This document shows, one piece after another, positions 56,547-64,000 of a DNA stretch of 64,000 nucleotides (the stretch's first letter is position 1; each line of letters begins with the position of its first letter). The DNA comes from RI-231 sp041394905. Lineage in GTDB: Bacteria > Acidobacteriota > Terriglobia > Bryobacterales > UBA6623. Made by a program: the position numbers and the translations under genes. The stretch covers positions 60,240-124,239 of the forward strand of contig JAWKHJ010000021.1 of NCBI GenBank assembly GCA_041394905.1, read 5' to 3'. The notes under the pieces are model-generated. The model was given only the letters and a program-made list of their open reading frames with translations. It was not told the origin of the DNA and searched no databases.

Positions 56547-59121
56547 TTATTTCTTCTCGCCCGCCCAAATGGGGCTCGACCAAGCCATCGCGCCGTCGAC
56601 CTGCCGCACGCGCACGTAGTAATAATCTCCGGGTGCATGCTCGTCTTTGTCGACGTATTCGAATTGCTGGTCAAGCGGAGCGTCGTCGGGTACGAGCTGC
56701 ACCGAGAGCGCGTCCGTGTGACCCAGGACCTGAAACTCCCGTCGCTCGACGCCTCCATTGAGGAAAGCGAGGGGAATGTTGATTCGCGCCGGCGGTAGCA
56801 CTTGCGGCGCCCGCTCGTAACCGCCAGAGCCTTCGAGCTCGGTGGTCTCGATCGTATTGATGCGCAATTGCGTGGTCGCGGAAACGCCGCGCAGCTTCAA
56901 GATGAAGGCTGAGCTGCGACCGCGCGTGTTGAGCTCGAAACGCATCGTTCCGCGGCCCATCACGGTGCGGAACGTATCGGGTTGCTGATGCCAGGGGTTC
57001 TCCACACCGTACAGATCCCCGTCTTGGACACGAATGACGCCGCTCCAAGGCCGGTCCCCGCGCGGGACTTCGCGTTCGCCGAAAACTTCGCTCGAAGACT
57101 CGAGGCTCACTTGTACGCGCTGTTGGGGCGAGAGCTGCGTCTCCAGGTAGCGCTTGGTGTAGACGACTTTGCCGTTCTTGATGAGGTCGACTGCGTCGAT
57201 CGGCGCAGTTCCGTAGACACGGCAATCGACCTTGCGCGGCCCATCCGCCGAGGCGGTTTCGCCCATCCCGGCGCCGTCCAGGTGGACATCGAGTAGGATG
57301 CGCTCGCCCGTGGTTGCATAGGTCGACCGCTCCCGCAGAGCGTCAAAGATGGCTCCGGCGGTATTTTCGGGCGCAAGCGCCGCGGCTAGACCGCCAAGTT
57401 GACGGTTTGTTGAGCCGCTGTAACCGGGATGACCCAGGTGGTTAGTCGCTTGCGCCGACGAAGCCGACGCGGAACCCATTGCGCAGGTAGCGGTTGCCGA
57501 ACCAGTCAAAAGTGCCCTGGCCGGACTGGATCTCGACAAGGCGCTCCATGTCGGGGTCGCTCATGTCCCAGTCGCCGGGCTGATGGGCGTGGGGAATGAT
57601 GAGCACATCTTCGGTCTTGTTGTCCTTGCGCAGCCCGGCGTAAAGCTCCGAGAGCAACGGGGCTTGCTGGTTGGCCACACGGCGGCGGCCGGCGGGCATA
57701 TCGCGAAAGAAGACGTTGTGGTGCCCGCCATAGGCGAGCCGCGAGGTCCATTCGAAACCGAGCAGGGTGGTGAAGCGGCCCGGCTCGCGATACTTTTCGA
57801 CCATCTGCTGCAGCGTCTTCCATTCGAAGTCATCCATCCAGATGTCGTGCTCGGAGAGGCTGATGAAGTCGAGCCGCGCGACGTCCCGGCCGAACTGGTA
57901 GTAGCCGTCAGGCGAGCCCTGGCCTTCGGCGAAACCGGTGTGGCCGTGGGTCTCGCCCCAGTAGACGCGCTGTTGGGGGCTGGCCTCGACCAGAACCGGG
58001 TTGCTTGTTCCTTCGAGCGCGCCGTCCGCCGTGCGCACGGTGAAGCGGTGAACGCCGGGAGCGTCGAGCGCCAGGTCGTCGAGCTCGAGCAAAGCGGGCG
58101 AGCCGGCAGGAATCTGCCGCAACAGCGCACCGTCAAGCAACAACTCGAGCGCGGCGGTCTTACCCGAGGCGAGGTTCTTGAACTGATCCTCGGAACGAAT
58201 GGCGAGGGTGAAGCGCTCACCCGGCTTGACGATCGAGGGTGCGACAGCGTTGACGTAGCGAATTTCTTCCTGCCCGACGACCTCGAATGAGGGCCACTTC
58301 GGAGTCAGAGCCCAGCCTTTGCCCTCGAGATCGAGTAGCGTGGTCAGGGTGACCTGGTCGTTGGACCAGGACTGTACTTCCATGCCGGGGCCGTCCCCGG
58401 AGCGGTCGCCGAACGTGATCGTGACGGTATCACCCTTCTCGAGCGGCGCGCCGCTGAGACGAAACGCCAGCGTGCGGCGGACCATAAAGTCGGTCCACTC
58501 GCCCCAGGGTTCTTCGAGGGTGAAGCGGGCGTTCGGGTTGGACGAGCGGATCGTCACGTAGCCGGCGCGGGAGGGCTCTGTGGCTTGCAGCTTTGCTGAG
58601 CGCCCAATCCCGAGGATGATGCCGCCGCCCTCGGCCATGGCCTTCTCGCCAACGGTGTAGGTCTGCGTCAAGCTGACGAAGTCGCCAGCCCGGAACGGGC
58701 CGTGCGACGACAGCTCGAGCGAGCCAAGCGCATTGGGGCTCTCGTCCTTGATCTCGAACTCACGGGTGTACTGCTGGACGAAGCGGCCGATGCGGCGGAC
58801 CGGCAATTGCGCGCCCCCATCGTTCAACCGCCGCAGGGTGCGATTGGCGGCGGCGACGGACTGCGGAAACGAGCCGGGAATCGGGCCGCCGGTGAGCGCG
58901 TAGGCGTTCGCCCAGTCCCACAGCGTGGCCACGCGTTCGGCAAGGACGGAGGGATCCTCGGTCGGGTTGCCGGCTTCGCTCTTGAGCTGTTGGACACGGG
59001 CCCGCAGCTCTGGGCTCAGGTAGTCGGTGCTGGGTGCACCGTTGCTCTGAGCGTTCAAGGCGGCCCAAACCAAGGTCGCGAGCAGGAGCAACGCGGCTCC
59101 GGTTGCAGGTCTGATGCGCAT
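56547..59121 (-). CDS. DUF3604-family exported protein (one frameshift)
   Basis: The first 559 residues read in one frame: a signal peptide (MRIRPATGAALLLLATLVWA), a beta-rich N-terminal half, then a PHP-like metal site, VYWGETHGHTGFAEGQGSPD, FISLSEHDIW, LLGFEWTSRLAYGGHHNVFF and LIIPHAHQPGDWD. The frame is lost at FVGASD; removing one extra base at 57444 gives ASDNHLGHPGYSG and the remaining 300 residues (AIFDALRERSTYATTGERIL, VDLIKNGKVVYTKRYL, and a C-terminal beta-sandwich). DUF3604 proteins look like secreted PHP-fold phosphoesterases; the substrate is unknown. It converges with the selenoprotein gene 4 bp apart. Confidence 0.87.
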
Positions 59122-59161
59122 TGCGGTCGTGACTAGGCTAGCAGGGGCGGCAACGAAGCCG

Positions 59162-60334
59162 TTACCGGATCAGCGGTTCGTCCATGGCGCGCAGGTCCGA
59201 GTTGGGCAGCCCGCGCGGGAAGCCTTTGCGCACCTGCTCGACGGCCGCCAGCGCAATCGCAATGTGTTGGCGCTTGGACTGCTCGTAGAACTCGCGCGCC
59301 TTGCCTGGTAGCTTCGGGGCCCCATGCAGCGGCTTGTCGGAGACGCAGAGCAGCGTCGCGTGCGGGATCCGAAAACGGAAGCCGTTGGCGGCGACGGTGG
59401 CCGACTCCATGTCGACGGCGACCGCGCGGCTGAGCCGCAACCCCTGTAGCGAGCCGCCGAGCGAGAGCTCCCAGTTGCGGTCAATCGTCGTATAAACCGC
59501 GCCGAGCCGGTACGGCAGCTTGCGCTGGTCGAGCTCTTGCGCCAGGAATCGGTTGAGCAGGAAGTTCGGCGCGATAGGTACGCCCACCGGCAGCGCCTCG
59601 TCGAGGATTCGGTCCGCGCGCAGATAGCCGGAGGCAAGCACGAAGTCGCCGATCTCCTGATGGTTGCGCACGCCCGCGCAGTGGCCGATCATCAGCGCAA
59701 CGTCGGGCCGCAGCACAGCGACGTGGTCGGTCAAGTTTTTGGCGTTCGACGGCCCAACGCCAATGTTGACGATCGAGACGCCGGCGTTACCCGGAGCAAG
59801 ATGGTGCATCGCCGGCATCTGCACGCCCGGGCGTGCGGGCTTGACGCATTCCGGGTAGACGCTCTCGAACTCGGCCATGTGCATGTCGTAGTTCGTCAGT
59901 AGGATGTAGCGCTGAAAGTCCTCAGCGCGCGTGCCGGTGTAATGCTCCAGCCGCTGGACGGATAGATCAACGCGCTCGGGGCCGAACAGGAAAAGCTTCT
60001 TGCGCGTAATATCAAGCTCGGACTCGTCAATCCGGCGAAACAGCTCGGGGTCGTCGAGGGGGACGCGCTCACGCGAGGGGGCGATCTCGATCTCGGCGCC
60101 TTGTTCAAGCAGGGCCGCGAGCTCGCGCTCGAGATACCAGCGAGAGGAGCTCGGGCGAGCGATCTGGCCGGTTGTGGCAGGATTGTGGCGCGACCAACTG
60201 CGGTGGACGGTGATCCTGGCGTAACAGCCGCCGCGGTCGATTTGCTCGAGCGCATCGCAGGCGTCGGCCACGCGCGCACGAATGGCGTCGGGATCGGAAG
60301 GGTTCGCTGGCGGTTGCGTGCTCACTAACTCCAA
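59162..60334 (-). CDS. amn: AMP nucleosidase
   Basis: AMP nucleosidase splits AMP to adenine and ribose 5-phosphate. The N-terminal domain has ARITVHRSWSRHNPATTGQI and the RYILLTNYDMHMAEFESVYP region. The C-terminal nucleoside phosphorylase fold has VSIVNIGVGPSNAKNLTDHV, ALMIGHCAGVRNHQEIGDFV and AVDMESATVAANGFRFRIPH, with the catalytic-site DMES and CVSDKPLHG. Length (about 390) is somewhat shorter than the E. coli enzyme (484). The start is uncertain: TTG 60334 or GTG 60325, neither with a well-spaced ribosome binding site. Confidence 0.92.
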   Translation of the reverse strand: MELVSTQPPANPSDPDAIRARVADACDALEQIDRGGCYARITVHRSWSRHNPATTGQIARPSSSRWYLERELAALLEQGAEIEIAPSRERVPLDDPELFRRIDESELDITRKKLFLFGPERVDLSVQRLEHYTGTRAEDFQRYILLTNYDMHMAEFESVYPECVKPARPGVQMPAMHHLAPGNAGVSIVNIGVGPSNAKNLTDHVAVLRPDVALMIGHCAGVRNHQEIGDFVLASGYLRADRILDEALPVGVPIAPNFLLNRFLAQELDQRKLPYRLGAVYTTIDRNWELSLGGSLQGLRLSRAVAVDMESATVAANGFRFRIPHATLLCVSDKPLHGAPKLPGKAREFYEQSKRQHIAIALAAVEQVRKGFPRGLPNSDLRAMDEPLIR

Positions 60335-60359
60335 AGCCCTATTTTGGCCTACGAGAGCC

Positions 60360-60965
60360 TCAGCGGCCGGGGCGCACGACGATGCGGAATCCGAGCATGC
60401 GCATGAGCGTAGGCGCGATCTTGCGCATCTGGCGCTCGACGGCCTTCATGCCATGCGCTGTGGCGGAGTAGTTCTGCAGCGCGCCAAGGTAAAGAATTTC
60501 GAACGCCGCGCTGTGCAGCCATTCGATGTCATAGCGAAACCCGGAAACGGCCGCCGCGCGGGTCTTCTTGAGGAACGCTTCCAGGCGAGGGCGCTCCACG
60601 TCGATCGTCTCGCAGGAGGAAAAGTGCAGGATGCAGCCCTTGCACGAGCCGGCGAGCAGGTCGCCGATCTCTTCGAGCGTCAGGTAGCGGTCGGCCCCTC
60701 GCCCTTTCGAGACGATGATCTGCCCCGGCCGGCCATGGAAGGCGAGCACGAGGATCGGAAAAGCGGCGTAGCGCGCTTGCAGCCACTCGCGAAGCAGATG
60801 CTGCGTATAGTCCTTGGTTTCGGTGCGATGGTGCAGGTGGGGCGTGTTGTAGCAGACGCTCTGGTCGAGCAGGTCAAGCGTAGGCTTCACCGAATCCTGC
60901 CGGATGCGGTTGGGCCACCATTTCCCCTCGATGCAGTAGATGCCCTTGCGGCGAATGTAGGGCAT
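60360..60965 (-). CDS. CHAT/caspase-like fold protein (resembles DUF6642)
   Basis: The 201-residue single-domain protein begins IRRKGIYCIEGKWWPNRIRQ and has FPILVLAFHGRPGQIIVSKG, LTLEEIGDLLAGSCKGCILH, FSSCETIDVER and AAVSGFRYDIEWLHSAAFEI. The histidine in AFHG (His77) and cysteine in FSSC (Cys118), each after a hydrophobic strand, are placed as in caspase-like CHAT peptidases. Similar short proteins occur alone in many bacteria; no activity is known. No partner gene such as a gasdermin or ternary complex component is next to it. Confidence 0.7.
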   Translation of the reverse strand: MPYIRRKGIYCIEGKWWPNRIRQDSVKPTLDLLDQSVCYNTPHLHHRTETKDYTQHLLREWLQARYAAFPILVLAFHGRPGQIIVSKGRGADRYLTLEEIGDLLAGSCKGCILHFSSCETIDVERPRLEAFLKKTRAAAVSGFRYDIEWLHSAAFEILYLGALQNYSATAHGMKAVERQMRKIAPTLMRMLGFRIVVRPGR

Positions 60966-61087
60966 GGGCGCACAGAACCTTTGCGGGTTTCAAAGGATCA
61001 TAGCCGATTGCTCCTCGGTTCGGGGCGTTTGCCGGGCGGTGGGTGTAGACTGTATGGTCGAAAAGTGTCTTTTTCACGAGGACTTGC

Positions 61088-61921
61088 ATGAGCACCACAC
61101 GCCGAAATTTCCTGACCGGTGCAGCCGCGCTCGCCGCCGCTAACACCGCATCCGCCGCAACCATGGCCGACCATCATTGGGGCGATGTTCGACTAGCCGT
61201 CGCCAGCTATTCGCTGCGCGAGTTCAGCCGCGATCAGGCCATCCGGATCATCAAGGATTTGGGCATCCAGTACGTGAACGTAAAGTCGTTCCACATGCCC
61301 TACTACCTTTCGAAGGAAGACTTGGCGGCGGCCAGGGCGGAGTTTGAAAAGGCAGGCCTAGAGATCGTTTCCGGCGGGAACATCAGCTTGCGCAAGAACG
61401 ACGAGGCGGACATCAAATACCACCTCGAATACGCCAAGAACGCCGGCATCCCGACCGTGGTTTGCGCCCCGCTCCACACCAACCTCGGCACGATCGAAAA
61501 ACACGCCAAGCGGCTAGGACTCAAGATCGCCATCCATAACCATGGCCCCGAGGACGAGTACTACCCCAACGCCCACGCCGTTATGGAGCAGGTCAAGAAC
61601 ATGGACCCGCTGATGGGCATCTGCTACGACGTCGGTCACGCCTCGCGCACGGGCGAAGACATCATCGAGGGCGTGGAAATGTGCGGAGCGCGGCTGCACG
61701 ACATGCACATCAAGGATCTGACCGACTTCTCCGACAAGCGCAGCCAGGTTGAAGTGGGCAAGGGCAAAGTTCCTGTCGTCAAGCTGTTTCAGACCTTGCA
61801 GAAGATCCGCTACCCCGGCGTGGTCGGTCTGGAGTACGAGATCAACGCCGAGGCTCCTCAGCAGGGCATGGCGGAGTCGTTCGCCTACATGCGCGGCGTG
61901 CTCGACGGGCTCAAGGGCTGA
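61088..61921 (+). CDS. Tat-exported sugar phosphate isomerase/epimerase-like TIM barrel
   Basis: The signal MSTTRRNFLTGAAALAAANT is twin-arginine type. The barrel follows: VRLAVASYSLREFSRDQAIR, IQYVNVKSFHMPYYLS, IPTVVCAPLHTN, LKIAIHNHGPEDEYYPNAHA, PLMGICYDVGHASRTGED, RLHDMHIKDLTDFSDKRSQV and VVGLEYEINAE. His in NHGPED, Asp/His in YDVGH, His in DMHIKD and Glu in GLEYE are the usual metal ligands, so this copy appears catalytically complete. The substrate is probably a sugar or sugar acid in the periplasm. A terminator hairpin lies 33 bp after the stop. Confidence 0.9.
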   Translation: MSTTRRNFLTGAAALAAANTASAATMADHHWGDVRLAVASYSLREFSRDQAIRIIKDLGIQYVNVKSFHMPYYLSKEDLAAARAEFEKAGLEIVSGGNISLRKNDEADIKYHLEYAKNAGIPTVVCAPLHTNLGTIEKHAKRLGLKIAIHNHGPEDEYYPNAHAVMEQVKNMDPLMGICYDVGHASRTGEDIIEGVEMCGARLHDMHIKDLTDFSDKRSQVEVGKGKVPVVKLFQTLQKIRYPGVVGLEYEINAEAPQQGMAESFAYMRGVLDGLKG

Positions 61922-61954
61922 GCGCCGTTCGAACCATCCCAGTTGAAAACTGTT

Positions 61955-61985
61955 GCGGGGCCGGGTAGACCGGCCCCGCTTGCTG
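61955..61985 (+). terminator. Rho-independent-type terminator after the TIM-barrel gene
   Basis: GCGGGGCCGG (61955-61964) pairs perfectly with CCGGCCCCGC (61970-61979) around GTAGA, followed by the T-rich TTGCTGTTTTA. The position 33 bp after the stop codon fits. Confidence 0.8.
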
Positions 61986-62108
61986 TTTTATCCTGGAATT
62001 AGGGAGCGTGACCGCTCGACTTGTTCCGGTGTCTCGCCTCCAGCCTCGTCGCTGCCCGGTACGGGCGTCCCCTTCCTTTTCGAAGACTCTACTCGAGGTA
62101 CGTTTGCC

Positions 62109-62473
62109 ATGGCTACAGCCAAAGCTGCCGTCAAGACTCCTGCATCCAAACCGCGCAAAGCTGCTGCGAAGCCCAAGGCCGAAGCTGCGCCGAAGGTCGC
62201 GAAAGCCGCCAGCAAGACCGTAAAGAAAGCGGTCAAGGCTCCCGTCGCCGCGGAGAAGCTGGCCCCGAAGAAGCGCGCCGCTGCCCCCAAGGCTCGAAGG
62301 CCGCCAAGCCGTCGCCGGTCGCCGTCGCGGCCCCGGCAATCGACGAAGCCGCCTTCAGCGAACAGGTCTCCCAGCTCGCCTACCAGTTCTGGATGGAGCG
62401 CGGCTGCCCCGATGGTTCCGCGCACGAAGATTGGTACCGCGCCGAACGCGAATTGCTCGCCACGCGCGACTGA
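62109..62473 (+). CDS. Lys/Ala-rich (histone H1-like) protein with C-terminal DUF2934 domain (one frameshift)
   Basis: ATG 62109 starts MATAKAAVKTPASKPRKAAA. The first 65 residues are almost only Ala, Lys, Pro and Val in short repeats, like histone H1 tails. After a frame change near 62300 (one base missing in CCCAAGGCTCGAAGG) the sequence reads SKAAKPSPVAVAAPAIDEAA, then QLAYQFWMERGCPDGSAHED and WYRAERELLATRD, which is the DUF2934 domain. The basic tail should bind DNA or other polyanions. DUF2934 has no known function. About 120 residues in all. Confidence 0.8.
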
Positions 62474-62477
62474 TCGT

Positions 62478-63719
62478 TCACCCGACCCAGACTTCGTTTG
62501 CTTCCAGGCACGCCGCCAGCTCGCGGTACAGCGCAACCGTGCGCTCGCGGGGCACGACGCCGTGCGCATCGGCCGAACGCTCGAGCTTGCGGCGGATGCG
62601 CTCGGATAGGTTGCCCTTGGCCAGCCGCTCGACGACGAGCGCGGCGTACGGAGCCTCCTTGCGCGTCAGTGCTTCGCTGGCGCGCTCAACAAGCGCCTGC
62701 ATCACGGCGCCGGCTTGCTTGTGTCGGCTGGAGAGCCCCAGCCACTCGCGCAAATGCGGCGCCTCGACCTCGGCCTTGCGGCCCTCCGCGACCACGCGTC
62801 CGAAATCGGCCACGAGCAGCCCTTGCTCGGGCAGCCGCAGTCGCCCCTCGCGCAGCGCGCTCGTCATCACACGCAAGGCCGCGCGCACGAAGGCTGCGCA
62901 AGCGGCGTCCATCTTGACGCACTCCTGCGTATCGAGCACGCGGACCTCCATCGCGCTGCGCATGAAGCGAAGGATCACGCCGCGCGAGTTCATCCACTCG
63001 TGGCGCAGCCGCTCGGCCCCGGGCGTTTGGCGCAGGCGTCGGTAGATCGGCTCGAGAATGCGCGTGCGATAGTCGGCGAGCGAGCGGATGTACTCGGGCA
63101 CGACGTCGCCGGTGACCTCGGGGAAGCGCGCCTGGTTCGAGCGGTAAAACCCCAGCCGGTTATCGACGAGTGGCCCCAGGCGGTCCTCGTAGAGCGGGGA
63201 ACTGGCGGTGAGCGCCGGCAAGTAGGGCAACAAGCAGGCCGAGGCGTTGTGCATTGCCACGGTCTCCTCCTCGTCGCCAAACGGCAGGTTCACGTGGCAG
63301 CTCTGCACGTTCATCCAGCCGTGGCGTTGCAGCTCGAACAGTCCGGCGTACGCCTCGTAGATCGGTCGCCCGGCGCGCCGCCAGGTGCGGCCTTGCCGGG
63401 GGTCGAAGAACGGGTGCATCGCCGTCGGCAGCAGCGTGGCCCCGAGCTTCTCGCGCGCCAAGCCGCAAACCGTCTTCACCCCGGCCGCCAGTAGCTTCTC
63501 GCTCGTCGTCAGGTCCTTTTCCGGCTGCGCCGTCTTGATCTCGAAGACGTGGTCGGCCAGCTCGTTCGACATCTCGACGCCGCCCAGCGAAACGTCCGAG
63601 CAAGGCCGCCCGGCGAGCTCGCGAAATAGAGGCTCGACCAGATGCTGCACCTGCAGCTCGGCGTCGACCATCGGGTATTCGAGCTCGATTCCAACGACCT
63701 CAAACGCGCGATAGCTCAC
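62478..63719 (-). CDS. GCS2-type glutamate--cysteine ligase-like carboxylate-amine ligase
   Basis: The 413-residue protein has the GCS2 opening FEVVGIELEYPMVDAELQVQ, SNELADHVFEIKTAQPEKDL, LGATLLPTAMHPFFDPRQG, NVQSCHVNLPFGDEEETVAM and the ATP/metal-site segment SAMEVRVLDTQECVKMDAAC. GCS2 enzymes join a glutamyl-type carboxylate to an amine with ATP; the true substrate of this subgroup is not known. The start overlaps the stop of the ATP-grasp gene by 4 bp, so the two ligases are co-transcribed and may make one product. Confidence 0.85.
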   Translation of the reverse strand: MSYRAFEVVGIELEYPMVDAELQVQHLVEPLFRELAGRPCSDVSLGGVEMSNELADHVFEIKTAQPEKDLTTSEKLLAAGVKTVCGLAREKLGATLLPTAMHPFFDPRQGRTWRRAGRPIYEAYAGLFELQRHGWMNVQSCHVNLPFGDEEETVAMHNASACLLPYLPALTASSPLYEDRLGPLVDNRLGFYRSNQARFPEVTGDVVPEYIRSLADYRTRILEPIYRRLRQTPGAERLRHEWMNSRGVILRFMRSAMEVRVLDTQECVKMDAACAAFVRAALRVMTSALREGRLRLPEQGLLVADFGRVVAEGRKAEVEAPHLREWLGLSSRHKQAGAVMQALVERASEALTRKEAPYAALVVERLAKGNLSERIRRKLERSADAHGVVPRERTVALYRELAACLEANEVWVG

Positions 63720-64000
63720 TTGGACGCCGCTCCTTGCGCCGCCCCTTTGCGAATCCGGCGCAGAAAGCTCGCGATGACGGCGTCGTAGACCTTGTCCTTC
63801 TCGACCGCGTCCTCGTAGCCGGTCTCGATGTTCGGGTTGTCGTTGATCTCGATCATCAGCGGCTTGCCATTGACCTCCTTGAGGTCGACGCCGTAGAGAC
63901 CGTCGCCGATCAGCTTCGAGCCCTGTACTGCGACCTTGCGCACCGCGCGCGGCACATCGTCGATCGCAACAGCCTCGACTTTGCCAAAGCGCGTGGAGCC
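63716..64000 (-). CDS. ATP-grasp ligase (RimK-like), C-terminal part only
   Basis: The frame is open from the window edge to a stop at 63716 (94 residues). It has AVQGSKLIGDGLYGVDLKEV, then NGKPLMIEINDNPNIETGYE, the ATP-grasp Mg-binding motif (E-x-N) of RimK-type enzymes, and a basic C-terminus. RimK-like ligases add amino acids such as glutamate to a carboxylate. The N-terminal and central domains lie outside the window. A 4-bp overlap joins it to the GCS2 gene. Confidence 0.82.
   Translation of the reverse strand, partial: GSTRFGKVEAVAIDDVPRAVRKVAVQGSKLIGDGLYGVDLKEVNGKPLMIEINDNPNIETGYEDAVEKDKVYDAVIASFLRRIRKGAAQGAASK

Noticed and set aside
57438..57446. In-frame stop within DUF3604 as a recoding site
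   Set aside because: The stop is TAA after ASD; removing one base gives ASDNHLGHPGY as in the family, so it is an insertion.

Overview
The window is about 64 kb of GC-rich bacterial chromosome, with genes densely packed on both strands. It looks like an acidobacterium of the Solibacter/Bryobacter type. The evidence is three proteins carrying the C-terminal domain known as TIGR03437, several Tat-exported TIM-barrel 'sugar isomerases', a DUF1501 protein, a formylglycine-type sulfatase, matrixin and DUF3604 proteins, and an EF-P of the 'TPGNLRGF' type. This is inferred from protein families; no rRNA or tRNA gene was seen. There is no CRISPR array, prophage or intact insertion sequence.

Layout. 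1-6.7 kb: Gfo/Idh/MocA oxidoreductase (runs off the edge), FkbM methyltransferase, efp, NHL propeller, MgtC-like protein, a TIGR03437 protein and leuB. 6.7-12.2 kb: DinB/YfiT enzyme, exported TIM barrel, and a three-gene operon of phosphohexomutase, M20 peptidase and ACT protein with ATGA overlaps. 12.2-21.3 kb: matrixin pair, sulfatase, prolyl oligopeptidase lipoprotein, serS, VOC protein and infA. 21.4-29.6 kb: a stretch where every gene except DUF192 is broken by many indels (TIGR03437 protein, DUF1501, a possible deiminase, katG). 29.8-37.9 kb: ECF sigma and anti-sigma with a CXXCH motif, divergent from katG, then ddl, a LuxR-type regulator, hyuB, two small exported proteins, a degenerate S41 protease and a CHAD protein. 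38-53.2 kb: propellers, phosphoglycolate phosphatase, asnS, a Memo protein, the aroDE-trpE aromatic operon and a DUF2339-DUF3999 pair. 53.2-64 kb: DksA-type protein, ECF sigma, NrsF-like anti-sigma, a probable selenoprotein, DUF3604, AMP nucleosidase, a CHAT-like protein, an exported TIM barrel, a DUF2934 protein, and a GCS2/ATP-grasp ligase pair.

The most notable system is at 54.0-56.5 kb. An ECF sigma factor and a membrane anti-sigma lead directly into a redoxin whose first active-site cysteine codon is TGA, in the context SADW-(TGA)-PFCKGQL. The frame stays open for 279 codons after it, and a strong hairpin with a GTT apical loop starts immediately downstream, as expected for a bacterial SECIS. 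The protein also has a C-terminal DsbD-alpha-like domain. A second redox-linked sigma/anti-sigma pair, with a possible heme-binding motif, lies next to an exported catalase-peroxidase.

Quality caveat. Many conserved genes here carry one indel, often in or near a homopolymer, and 21.7-29 kb carries dozens. The protein sequence between the indels stays conserved, so sequencing or assembly error is more likely than gene decay. Frameshifted genes are given as single features with the break point noted.
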